Source: Stammera capleta_AF (GTDB lineage Bacteria; Pseudomonadota; Gammaproteobacteria; Enterobacterales; Enterobacteriaceae). From it: 64,000 nt of DNA. A model generated the notes under the pieces. It searched no databases. It was not told the origin of the DNA and worked only from the letters and a program-made list of their open reading frames with translations. Of the stretch, positions 56,921 through 64,000 are shown piece after piece. The number at the start of each line of letters is the position of its first letter. Within the stretch, counting starts at the first letter, position 1. The DNA is taken from the NCBI GenBank assembly GCA_036689265.1, contig CP144777.1, positions 124,001 through 188,000 on the forward strand. The letters are read 5' to 3'. The translations under genes were made by a program, and so were the position numbers.

Positions 56921-58054
56921 CTATATTTTTATCGGCATTATCATATGATCAATATAAATATTATCTACACTATTAATTTTAACAATTGAATAACTATTTT
57001 TAAAATAAAAATTTATCTTAGAAGACTTTTTAATAGAATTTAAAATATCTAATAAATATTTTACATTAAAACTTATCTCTAATTCCAAACCATGATAATC
57101 TATAAATAAACTTTCTTTAATTTCATCATTATTATTATTAACGGAAAAAACACACAATATATTTTTTTTTATATAAAAAGTTACATAATTATACAAAAAA
57201 TCATTTATTATTGATGAACGTAATAAAGCATTTTTAAAATCAAAAACATCTAACACAATACATTCATAATTCTTAAATAAATATATATTTTTATAATCAG
57301 GAAATGAACCATTTATTAATCTAGAATACATGATAAAACCACCAAAATATAATTTAATAGAGTAATCACTTATTTTAAACAAAACATCATTTTCAATAGA
57401 TATTGAAGTTAATATTTTTAATAATTCAAAAATAAATTTACGTGATATAATTACAGAAAAATTATTTTTTTTGTTTAATAAAAATGAAAAATTACTAATT
57501 AATTTATAAACAGACATTCTATGTCCATCTGTAGCTACAAAATAAAAATTATTATTTTTATATTCAATTAATATACCATTTAAATAATAATAAATATCTT
57601 GGCTACCTATTGCAAAATAAATAGAGGAAATAATTTCTTTTAATAAACAACTAGAAACTAAAAATTTATATTTATATTTAAATTTCTTTATAATAAAAGG
57701 AAAATGTTTAGATGATATAGTAGAAAGAAAAACATTACTATTTAAATAAGATATTCTTAATTTTTTTTTTTTTAAACTTATAATTAATTTACTATTTTTT
57801 GGAAAACTATTACATATTTCATATAATTTAACAGCATTGACAGTAATTGATCCACTTTTTAAAATATCTTTTTTAATTAAATTAATACTAAATTTAATTT
57901 CTATATTTAAATCTGTTACAACAAAAAATAATGTTTTTAAATTAATAAATAATAAGATATTAGATAATATTGGGTTTTTAACAGAACTAGATAAATAATT
58001 ACTTAATTTACTTAATTGTTTTATTACTTTTTCTTTTTCTACAATAAATTTCAT
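56921..58054 (-). CDS. dnaN: DNA polymerase III beta sliding clamp
   Basis: Ring-shaped processivity clamp. The start MKFIVEKEKVIKQL and end HMIMPIKI match E. coli DnaN, and FVATDGHRMSVYKL and GSFPDYKNI are the conserved blocks that form the peptide-binding pocket. Length 377 (E. coli 366). Its first 47 bases overlap the dnaA 3' end in another frame; gyrB follows after 37 bases. Confidence 0.95.
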   Translation of the reverse strand: MKFIVEKEKVIKQLSKLSNYLSSSVKNPILSNILLFINLKTLFFVVTDLNIEIKFSINLIKKDILKSGSITVNAVKLYEICNSFPKNSKLIISLKKKKLRISYLNSNVFLSTISSKHFPFIIKKFKYKYKFLVSSCLLKEIISSIYFAIGSQDIYYYLNGILIEYKNNNFYFVATDGHRMSVYKLISNFSFLLNKKNNFSVIISRKFIFELLKILTSISIENDVLFKISDYSIKLYFGGFIMYSRLINGSFPDYKNIYLFKNYECIVLDVFDFKNALLRSSIINDFLYNYVTFYIKKNILCVFSVNNNNDEIKESLFIDYHGLELEISFNVKYLLDILNSIKKSSKINFYFKNSYSIVKINSVDNIYIDHMIMPIKI

Positions 58055-59423
58055 TATTAAAATTCAATACAACTTTAATTAAATTATAAAAATCAGATTT
58101 AACCTTATTATTTATAATACATAATTTTTCTATTCTTTTGCAAGAATAAATAATGGTAGAATGATTTAAACCACCATAAAAATTTCCTAATTCAGATAAA
58201 CTATAATTAGTTAATTTTTTACTTATAGCAATAGAAATTTGTCTTGGATAAACTAAAGATTTAGATCTAGACCTAGATAACAAATCTATAACTGATAATT
58301 TATAATATTCAGAAACTATTTTTTGTATATCCAAAACATTAATACTAATTTTATTTAAACAAATATCAGGATATATTATATTTCTAACAAAATCTATTGT
58401 TATGTTATTTAAATTATTAAAATAATTAGAATTAATTAATAAAGAATGAACAATACCTTCTAATTCATAAATATTATTTATATTACTATTAGCAATAAAA
58501 TTAATTATTTCATCTTGTAAAAAAAAATTCATTTCTTTAGATTTTTTCAATAAAAATTTAAATTTTAAATCATAATCTGGTTTATCTATATTTAAAACTA
58601 AACCACAAGATAATTTTGAAATTAATCTACTATCTATACCATTCATATTTTTTATATGTATATCTGATGTTAATATTACAAATTTATTATTATCCAATAA
58701 ATTATCAAGAATATAAAAAAATTCTTTTTGCGAATAATCTTTATTGGAAAAAAATTGCATATCATCAACTAATAAAATATCAGCAGATTTAAAATATAAT
58801 TTAAATTCCTCTATAGAATTATTATTTAAAGAATTAACCATTTTATTAACAAATCTTTCAGAATTTATATAAATAACATTCTTTTTAAAATTATTATTAT
58901 GATTAACATTATTAGCTATAGATTGAAGTAAATGCGTTTTTCCTAAACCTGTTCCACTATATATTAATAAAGATTTATAATTTTTTTTAATAAAATTACA
59001 TATATCTAAAATTTCTTTATAAACTATATAATTAGATTTACTATAAATAAAATTAGAAAAATTATATTTATTTAAAAGCAAACAATCATTAAATTTTTTA
59101 AAATTTAATGAATTATAAACATAATTATTATCAATAATTTTATTATTTTTATTTTTCAAATACATTTTTTTATTTAAATTTTTATCACCAATAAAAAAAT
59201 TTATTACAGGAATATTATTTTTACAAAAAATATTAATTAATTCATTAATATTATTTAAATAATTTTTACGAACATAATTAAGAACATACTTATTTGGTGC
59301 AAATAAAAATATTATATTAGTTGTAATAACTGCTTGTAATGGTAATATCCACATGTTAAACTCATATTCTGATAAAATATCTTTTAATTTAATTAAACAT
59401 TTTTTCCATAAATCTTTAAACAA
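58008..59423 (-). CDS. dnaA: Chromosomal replication initiator DnaA
   Basis: AAA+ initiator. Domain I FKDLWKKCLIKLKDIL...EFNMWILPLQ, Walker A SGTGLGKTHLLQSIA, Walker B ILLVDDMQFF, and the domain IV box-binding signature LSELGNFYGGLNHSTIIYSCKRIE are present. I chose TTG 59423, which places LW at the same position as E. coli MSLSLW and has GTGAGG upstream; GTG 59435 is an alternative. The C-terminus carries about 17 extra residues that overlap dnaN. Many symbionts have lost dnaA; this one keeps it with its usual neighbours. Confidence 0.94.
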   Translation of the reverse strand: MFKDLWKKCLIKLKDILSEYEFNMWILPLQAVITTNIIFLFAPNKYVLNYVRKNYLNNINELINIFCKNNIPVINFFIGDKNLNKKMYLKNKNNKIIDNNYVYNSLNFKKFNDCLLLNKYNFSNFIYSKSNYIVYKEILDICNFIKKNYKSLLIYSGTGLGKTHLLQSIANNVNHNNNFKKNVIYINSERFVNKMVNSLNNNSIEEFKLYFKSADILLVDDMQFFSNKDYSQKEFFYILDNLLDNNKFVILTSDIHIKNMNGIDSRLISKLSCGLVLNIDKPDYDLKFKFLLKKSKEMNFFLQDEIINFIANSNINNIYELEGIVHSLLINSNYFNNLNNITIDFVRNIIYPDICLNKISINVLDIQKIVSEYYKLSVIDLLSRSRSKSLVYPRQISIAISKKLTNYSLSELGNFYGGLNHSTIIYSCKRIEKLCIINNKVKSDFYNLIKVVLNFNNEIYCRKRKSNKTIK

Positions 59424-59538
59424 AATATACCTCACTTACTATTTTAATTTATAAATATAAAAAAATTGTTTTAATAAAAATATAAAAATTTAACTTAACA
59501 AAAATAATAAATATAAACTATAATATATAGAAATAAAT

Positions 59539-59673
59539 ATGAAAAGAACATTTCAACCATCTAAAATAAAAAGAAAAAAAACTCATGGATTTAGAAAAAG
59601 AATGTCAAAAAAAAATAGTAAAAAAATCATTAACAGAAAAAAAAACAAAAAAAGATATAAAATATCAATTTAA
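59539..59673 (+). CDS. rpmH: 50S ribosomal protein L34
   Basis: 44 residues beginning MKRTFQPSKIKRKKTHGFRK RMSKKN, a clear L34 (E. coli 46 residues), too short for routine ORF finding. It is divergent from dnaA and directly upstream of rnpA, the classical dnaA-rpmH-rnpA-yidC order. Over a third of its residues are lysine, partly natural for L34. Confidence 0.95.
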   Translation: MKRTFQPSKIKRKKTHGFRKRMSKKNSKKIINRKKNKKRYKISI

Positions 59674-59701
59674 AAAAAAACGCTTTTTTTTAAAAAAAAA
59701 C

Positions 59702-59995
59702 ATGATAATTAAAAAAAAAATAAAAAATAATGACTATTATTTTTGTAAAAATTTATCATGAATATATATTCAAACAAAAAAAAATAATTTTAAATACCCA
59801 AGAATATTAATTATAATAAGTAAAAAAAAAATAAAACATTCAACAAAAAGAAACAAAATCAAAAGAATTATAAAAGAATCATTCAGATTAAAACAACATA
59901 AAATAAAAAATATTGATTTTATTTTAATTTTAAAAAAAAAATTAAATATCAAAACATTAAAAGAAAAAATAAAAAAAATATGGCAAAAATATTAA
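59702..59995 (+). pseudogene. rnpA: Ribonuclease P protein component, interrupted by in-frame TGA
   Basis: Located between rpmH and yidC, where rnpA is expected. Frame from ATG 59702: 19 codons ending KNLS, a TGA at 59759-59761, then about 77 codons in the same frame to TAA 59993-59995. The second part is clearly RnpA: YPRILIIISKKKIKHSTKRNKIKR (cut here as two parts: PRI...SKKK and the RNR motif KRNKIKR), then IIKESFRLKQHKIKNIDFIL and IWQKY. No ATG follows the TGA in frame. The gene is either recently broken, read through, started at a non-ATG codon, or affected by a base error. Confidence 0.75.
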
Positions 59996-60087
59996 CAAAA
60001 TATATAAAGAAATATTTATATATTTATTTTATATAAATATATAACTTTAATTAAACAACTTAAATTAATATATTTAAGATAATTTAA

Positions 60088-61623
60088 ATGAATTTTAAAA
60101 ATAATTTACTATCATTAATTATATTTATAATTTTATTATCACCAATAAAAAAAAATATTTTAAATAATAATTTTGTTTTCTCAAATACAAAAATAAATAA
60201 AGAAAATAAATATTTATCAATAAAAAATAATGTTTTTACAATAAAAATAAACAAATATAACAATAATATAGAAAATATAAATTTATTAAAATATAAAGAT
60301 TTTCAACAAAATTTACTAAATTTAATAAAAATAAAAGAACAATTTGAATTAATAAATACAAAAAAAATAAAAAACATAATTAACTATCATAAAAAATATT
60401 ATACACAATTAAATAATATAAAAATAAAATATATAAAAAATAAAAATTTTAAAAAAATAATTTTATTATCAAATCATACTATAAATAAAATAAAACACGA
60501 AAAATATTTAATTATAAAAAATAATTCTTATAATATAAATATACAACATAAAATAACTAATAATTCAAATAAAATAATTTACATAAAATTTATAAACAAA
60601 ATAAAACAACCAATAATAAATAACAATTTAAATGACTCAAATAAATATAAAAAAATATCTTATTTCACAGATAAAAAAAAATATCAAGAATACGAACCAG
60701 AAAATATAAAATCAGAAAATTTAAATATAAAAACAAAATCTGGATGGATTTCAATACCAGAAAAATATTTTTTAATATCTATAATACCAACAATTGATAA
60801 CAATATTAATTATTTCAATATATTTAGTCAATATAACAATAATAATGAATCTTTTAATATAGGATATAAAACAAATAATATAACAATAAAACCAAAAGAA
60901 ACAAAAATAATAAAATACAAATTATGGATAGGACCTAAATTATCAGATGAATTAAATAAAATATCACCAGATTTAAATCAAACTATAAATTACGGAATAT
61001 TAAAATTTTTATCAAAACCATTATTTAATATAATTAAAATAATAAACTATAAAACACATAATTTAGGTTTATCTGTAATTATTATAACAATAATTTTAAA
61101 ATTAATAACATATCCTTTAAATAAATTACAATATATATCTCTATTAAAAATACAAAATATACAAAAAAAAATTAATAAAATAAAAAAAAAATATAAATAT
61201 GAAAAAAACGAAATAAATAAACACATAATAAATATATATAAAAAATATAGAATAAACCCATTAACTAATTTAATTATAACTTTAATACAAATACCTATAT
61301 TTATATCTATTTACAACATAATAAATACATCTATTGAATTTAAAAATTCACCATTTATATTTTGGATAAAAGATTTATCAAAAAGCGACCCTTATTTTAT
61401 ATTACCAATTTTAATGGGATTATCTGTATTTATATTACAAAATAAAACATCTAAAATAAACAACGACAAAATAAATAAACAAATAGAATTTATAACATCT
61501 ATTATATTTACTGTACTTTCATTATGGTTTTCTAGTGGATTAATAATTCACTACATAACTAATAATATATTAACAATAATTCAACAAGAAATAATAATAT
61601 TTAACAAAAAAAATGAAAAATAA
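60088..61623 (+). CDS. yidC: YidC membrane protein insertase
   Basis: Inserts and folds inner-membrane proteins with or without SecYEG. An N-terminal anchor helix (about 7-20) is followed by a weakly conserved, N/K/I-rich periplasmic domain, then the conserved core: LFNIIKIINYKTHNLGLSVI, ITYPLNKLQYISLLKIQNIQ, INPLTNLIITLIQIPIFIS and FIFWIKDLSKSDPYFILPILMG. Length 511 (E. coli 548). yidD is missing between rnpA and yidC. The last 11 bases overlap mnmE. Confidence 0.93.
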   Translation: MNFKNNLLSLIIFIILLSPIKKNILNNNFVFSNTKINKENKYLSIKNNVFTIKINKYNNNIENINLLKYKDFQQNLLNLIKIKEQFELINTKKIKNIINYHKKYYTQLNNIKIKYIKNKNFKKIILLSNHTINKIKHEKYLIIKNNSYNINIQHKITNNSNKIIYIKFINKIKQPIINNNLNDSNKYKKISYFTDKKKYQEYEPENIKSENLNIKTKSGWISIPEKYFLISIIPTIDNNINYFNIFSQYNNNNESFNIGYKTNNITIKPKETKIIKYKLWIGPKLSDELNKISPDLNQTINYGILKFLSKPLFNIIKIINYKTHNLGLSVIIITIILKLITYPLNKLQYISLLKIQNIQKKINKIKKKYKYEKNEINKHIINIYKKYRINPLTNLIITLIQIPIFISIYNIINTSIEFKNSPFIFWIKDLSKSDPYFILPILMGLSVFILQNKTSKINNDKINKQIEFITSIIFTVLSLWFSSGLIIHYITNNILTIIQQEIIIFNKKNEK

Positions 61624-63004
61624 AATAACAATAATATCTCAATGTACTCCAACAGGAAAAGGAGGGATAGGAATAATAAGAATATCTGGAATAAAAACAA
61701 AAAAAATATCAAAAATAATTTTAAACAAAAAATTAACACCAAGATATGCAAAATATTTACCTTTTAAAAATAAAAATAAAAAAATATTAGATCATGGAAT
61801 AGCAATATTTTACAAATCACCAAATTCATTTACTGGTGAAGATGTACTAGAATTACATAGTCACGGAGGTCAAAAAATAATAGAATTAATAATAAAAAAT
61901 ATATTAGACTTAAAAATAAAAAAAGTTAGAATAGCAAAACCAGGAGAATTTACAGAAAGAGCTTTCATAAATAAAAAAATAGACATAATACAAGCAGAAT
62001 CTATAAATGATTTAATTAACGCTAAATCAGAAATAGAAATAGATTTAGCTATAAAATCATATAAAGGAATATTTTCTAAAAAAATAAAAAATATAATAAA
62101 AAAAATAACAAAAACTAGAATAATAATAGAAAATAAAATTAATTTTCCTGAAGAAATGACTAATAATAACATTGAAAAAAAAACAAATAATGATATTAAA
62201 AATATTTACAAAAAAATAAAATTAATTTTATATAAAACAAAAACAGGAAATTTAATTAAAAATGGTATTAAAATAATTATTATAGGAAAACCAAATGTAG
62301 GAAAATCCAGTTTAATGAATATTATTACTAAAAAAAAAAATTCTATAGTTACTAATATAAAAGGAACAACAAGAGATATAATAAAAGATTTCATAAGTTT
62401 AGAAAATACTGATATTGAAATATCAGATACAACAGGTATACATAAAACAAAAAATAAAATAGAAAAAATAGGAATTAAAAAAACATGGAAAGAAATAAAA
62501 AAATCACAATTAATTTTATTTATTGAAAGTGCTGATAAAATAAACAAAAATAAAATAATTAACATTTATAAAAAAATTATTAAAAATAAATTAACAGAAA
62601 AAAAACAAGTACTTTTAATAAGAAACAAAATAGATTTAACAAACGAAAAATATAAAATATATAAAATAAAAAAATACAAAATAATAAATATATCAATTAA
62701 AAAAAATCTAGGATTAAACAATTTAAAAAAACAAATAAAAAAAATAATAAAAAACAATAATTACCCTGAAAATAATTTTATTGTCAAAGAAAGAAACATT
62801 AAAACTATAAAAAAATCACTAAAATACATAACCAACATTAAAAATATTACTAAAAATTTTAAAGAAATTAATAAAAATTTAGATATAATATCTGAAAATT
62901 TATTTTTATTAAACAAAAAATTAACATCCATCATAAATATAAAAGAAATAAATAATGAAAATATTTTAAAAAAAATATTTTCTAAATTTTGTATAGGAAA
63001 ATAA
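61613..63004 (+). CDS. mnmE: MnmE, tRNA wobble-uridine modification GTPase
   Basis: With MnmG makes (carboxymethyl)aminomethyl-uridine at position 34. N-terminal domain GRGGIGIIRISG-like GKGGIGIIRISG and FTGEDVLELHSHGG; G-domain G1 GKPNVGKSSLM near 225, GTTRDI, DTTGIHKT; and the C-terminal CIGK with the essential Cys. Length 463 (E. coli 454). Translationally coupled to yidC by an 11-base overlap. Confidence 0.95.
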   Translation: MKNKITIISQCTPTGKGGIGIIRISGIKTKKISKIILNKKLTPRYAKYLPFKNKNKKILDHGIAIFYKSPNSFTGEDVLELHSHGGQKIIELIIKNILDLKIKKVRIAKPGEFTERAFINKKIDIIQAESINDLINAKSEIEIDLAIKSYKGIFSKKIKNIIKKITKTRIIIENKINFPEEMTNNNIEKKTNNDIKNIYKKIKLILYKTKTGNLIKNGIKIIIIGKPNVGKSSLMNIITKKKNSIVTNIKGTTRDIIKDFISLENTDIEISDTTGIHKTKNKIEKIGIKKTWKEIKKSQLILFIESADKINKNKIINIYKKIIKNKLTEKKQVLLIRNKIDLTNEKYKIYKIKKYKIINISIKKNLGLNNLKKQIKKIIKNNNYPENNFIVKERNIKTIKKSLKYITNIKNITKNFKEINKNLDIISENLFLLNKKLTSIINIKEINNENILKKIFSKFCIGK

Positions 63005-63060
63005 TATTTTTTCAATTATTTAATATACATAAATATTTTTAAAAAATAACTTCTAATAAA

Positions 63061-64000
63061 ATGATTATTAAAAAAATAATAAATTCAATAAAAATAAAAA
63101 GATTAGATTTATGTTTACTAAATATTTTAAAAAAATATTCAAGAAATCAGATTAAATATTTCATAAAAAATAAACAAATATACGTAAATAATATTGTTTG
63201 TATAAAACCAAGCAAAAAAATAAAAAAAAATAACATAATAACAATAAAAATTAATAAAACAAAAAAAATAATAAAACCAAAAAAACAAAATATATCTCTT
63301 AATATAATTTATGAAGATAAAAACATAATAATTATAAATAAAAAAAAAGGATTGGTAGTTCATCCAGGATCAGGTAACAACAATAATACATTAATGAATT
63401 CAATTATTTACCATTATCCAAATATATATAAAAATGTACCAAGATGTGGAATTATACACAGATTAGATAAAAATACTACCGGGTTACTAATAATTGCTAA
63501 AGATATAAAAACTTACAATATTTTAGTTAAAAAATTAAAAAAAAAAAAAATTAAAAGAATATATAAAACAATAGTATTAGGAAATATTAAAAAAAAAGGT
63601 TCAATAAATAAACCTATTTCAAGAAATAAATACAATAGAACAGAAATGTCAATTAATAAAAATGGCAAAAAAGCCTTAACATATTTTAAAATAATAGAAA
63701 AATTCAACTTTTGCACATTTTTGAAAATAATTTTAGATACAGGAAGAACACATCAAATAAGAGTTCATATGAAATATATAAAAAATCCAATATTAGGAGA
63801 CAAAATATATAATATTAAAAGCGGTTTTTTCGAAAAAAAAATAGAAAAATATATACCAAATGAAATTAAAAAATTAAACAGACAAGCATTACATGCATCT
63901 ACTTTAATATTCAATCACCCAATTAAAAAAACAAAAATTAATATTAGTTCACCATTACCACATGATATTTATAATATTTTATTTAAATTAAGATTAAAAA
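63061..64000 (+). CDS. rluD: RluD, 23S rRNA pseudouridine synthase (5' part, runs off the right edge)
   Basis: Modifies uridines 1911, 1915 and 1917 of 23S rRNA in E. coli. The frame is open from ATG 63061 to the edge (313 codons of an expected ~326). An N-terminal S4 domain (about 14-60) precedes the catalytic CGIIHRLDKNTTGLLIIAKD (cat. Asp136); later ISRNKYNRTEMS, TGRTHQIRVHM, GDKIY, RQALHASTL and a PLPHDI stretch fit RluD rather than RluC. No stop is seen. Start chosen by alignment; only ATG in reach. Confidence 0.93.
   Translation, partial: MIIKKIINSIKIKRLDLCLLNILKKYSRNQIKYFIKNKQIYVNNIVCIKPSKKIKKNNIITIKINKTKKIIKPKKQNISLNIIYEDKNIIIINKKKGLVVHPGSGNNNNTLMNSIIYHYPNIYKNVPRCGIIHRLDKNTTGLLIIAKDIKTYNILVKKLKKKKIKRIYKTIVLGNIKKKGSINKPISRNKYNRTEMSINKNGKKALTYFKIIEKFNFCTFLKIILDTGRTHQIRVHMKYIKNPILGDKIYNIKSGFFEKKIEKYIPNEIKKLNRQALHASTLIFNHPIKKTKINISSPLPHDIYNILFKLRLK

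Noticed and set aside
59759..59761. UGA reassigned to tryptophan genome-wide
   Set aside because: Trp is coded by TGG in every readable gene, several genes end in TGA, and prfB is present.
59770..59952. Minus-strand hydrophobic ORF opposite rnpA
   Set aside because: The plus strand has the RnpA RNR motif; the minus frame is a composition shadow.

Overview
The window is a 64 kb piece of a very AT-rich, gene-dense, strongly reduced gammaproteobacterial chromosome. Protein sequences and gene pairs are Enterobacterales-like: murG-murC-ddlB, aceE-aceF-lpd, alaS-csrA-tRNA-Ser-tRNA-Arg-luxS, ompF-asnS, dnaQ/rnhA, prfA-prmC, pth-ychF, prfB-lysS, rpsP-trmD-rplS, dnaA-dnaN-gyrB, rpmH-rnpA-yidC-mnmE. 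Classical operons have lost members (ftsW, ftsQAZ, lpxC, recF, rimM). There are no insertion sequences, phage genes, CRISPR arrays or rRNA genes, and the tRNAs do not encode CCA. This is the profile of an obligate, probably insect-associated endosymbiont. The species cannot be fixed from the sequence alone.

Left part (1-28.4 kb): murD (3' part), murG, murC and ddlB for peptidoglycan; secA; the pyruvate dehydrogenase operon aceE-aceF-lpdA; mtnN; a short dnaX; htpG; adk; recA; alaS; csrA; tRNA-Ser(GCU); tRNA-Arg(ACG); luxS; an OmpF-type porin; asnS; dnaQ; rnhA; gapA; and a CspC/E-type cold-shock gene. A perfect 148-bp palindrome (two 74-bp arms, no spacer) then runs directly into a run of five Ns, i.e. 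a scaffold gap.

Right part (28.4-64 kb): a ruvC gene cut by the gap, aspS, argS, prmC, prfA, pth, prfB, lysS, mutH and ychF. An import cluster follows: the peptide transporter dtpA and a mannose-family PTS whose ManX is split into separate IIA and IIB genes, with manY and manZ. Next come gyrA, pykF, tRNA-Val, tyrS, fpr, eno, tRNA-fMet, cvpA, truA, rplS, trmD, rpsP, tRNA-Ser(GGA), tRNA-Asn, gyrB, dnaN, dnaA, rpmH, an rnpA with an in-frame TGA, yidC, mnmE and the 5' part of rluD.

How it fits together: porin plus PTS plus DtpA would bring in sugar and peptides. GapA, Eno, PykF and pyruvate dehydrogenase carry the sugar to acetyl-CoA. MtnN plus LuxS recycle S-adenosylhomocysteine. The remainder is translation, tRNA charging and modification, release factors, replication and secretion. 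No amino-acid or vitamin biosynthesis gene is seen here.

Strand bias is extreme and flips at the N gap. Left of it, plus-strand genes are G/T-rich (F, V, L, G, Y proteins) and minus-strand genes are A-rich (K, N, I proteins). Right of it, the pattern is reversed. The junction therefore behaves like a replication terminus, or like a join of two contigs lying on opposite replichores. No single unknown multi-gene system stands out. The most interesting points are the palindrome and skew switch, the broken rnpA, the RF2 with an NPF instead of SPF motif and no frameshift site, the ManX fission, and the AceF whose first lipoyl domain has lost its lysine.
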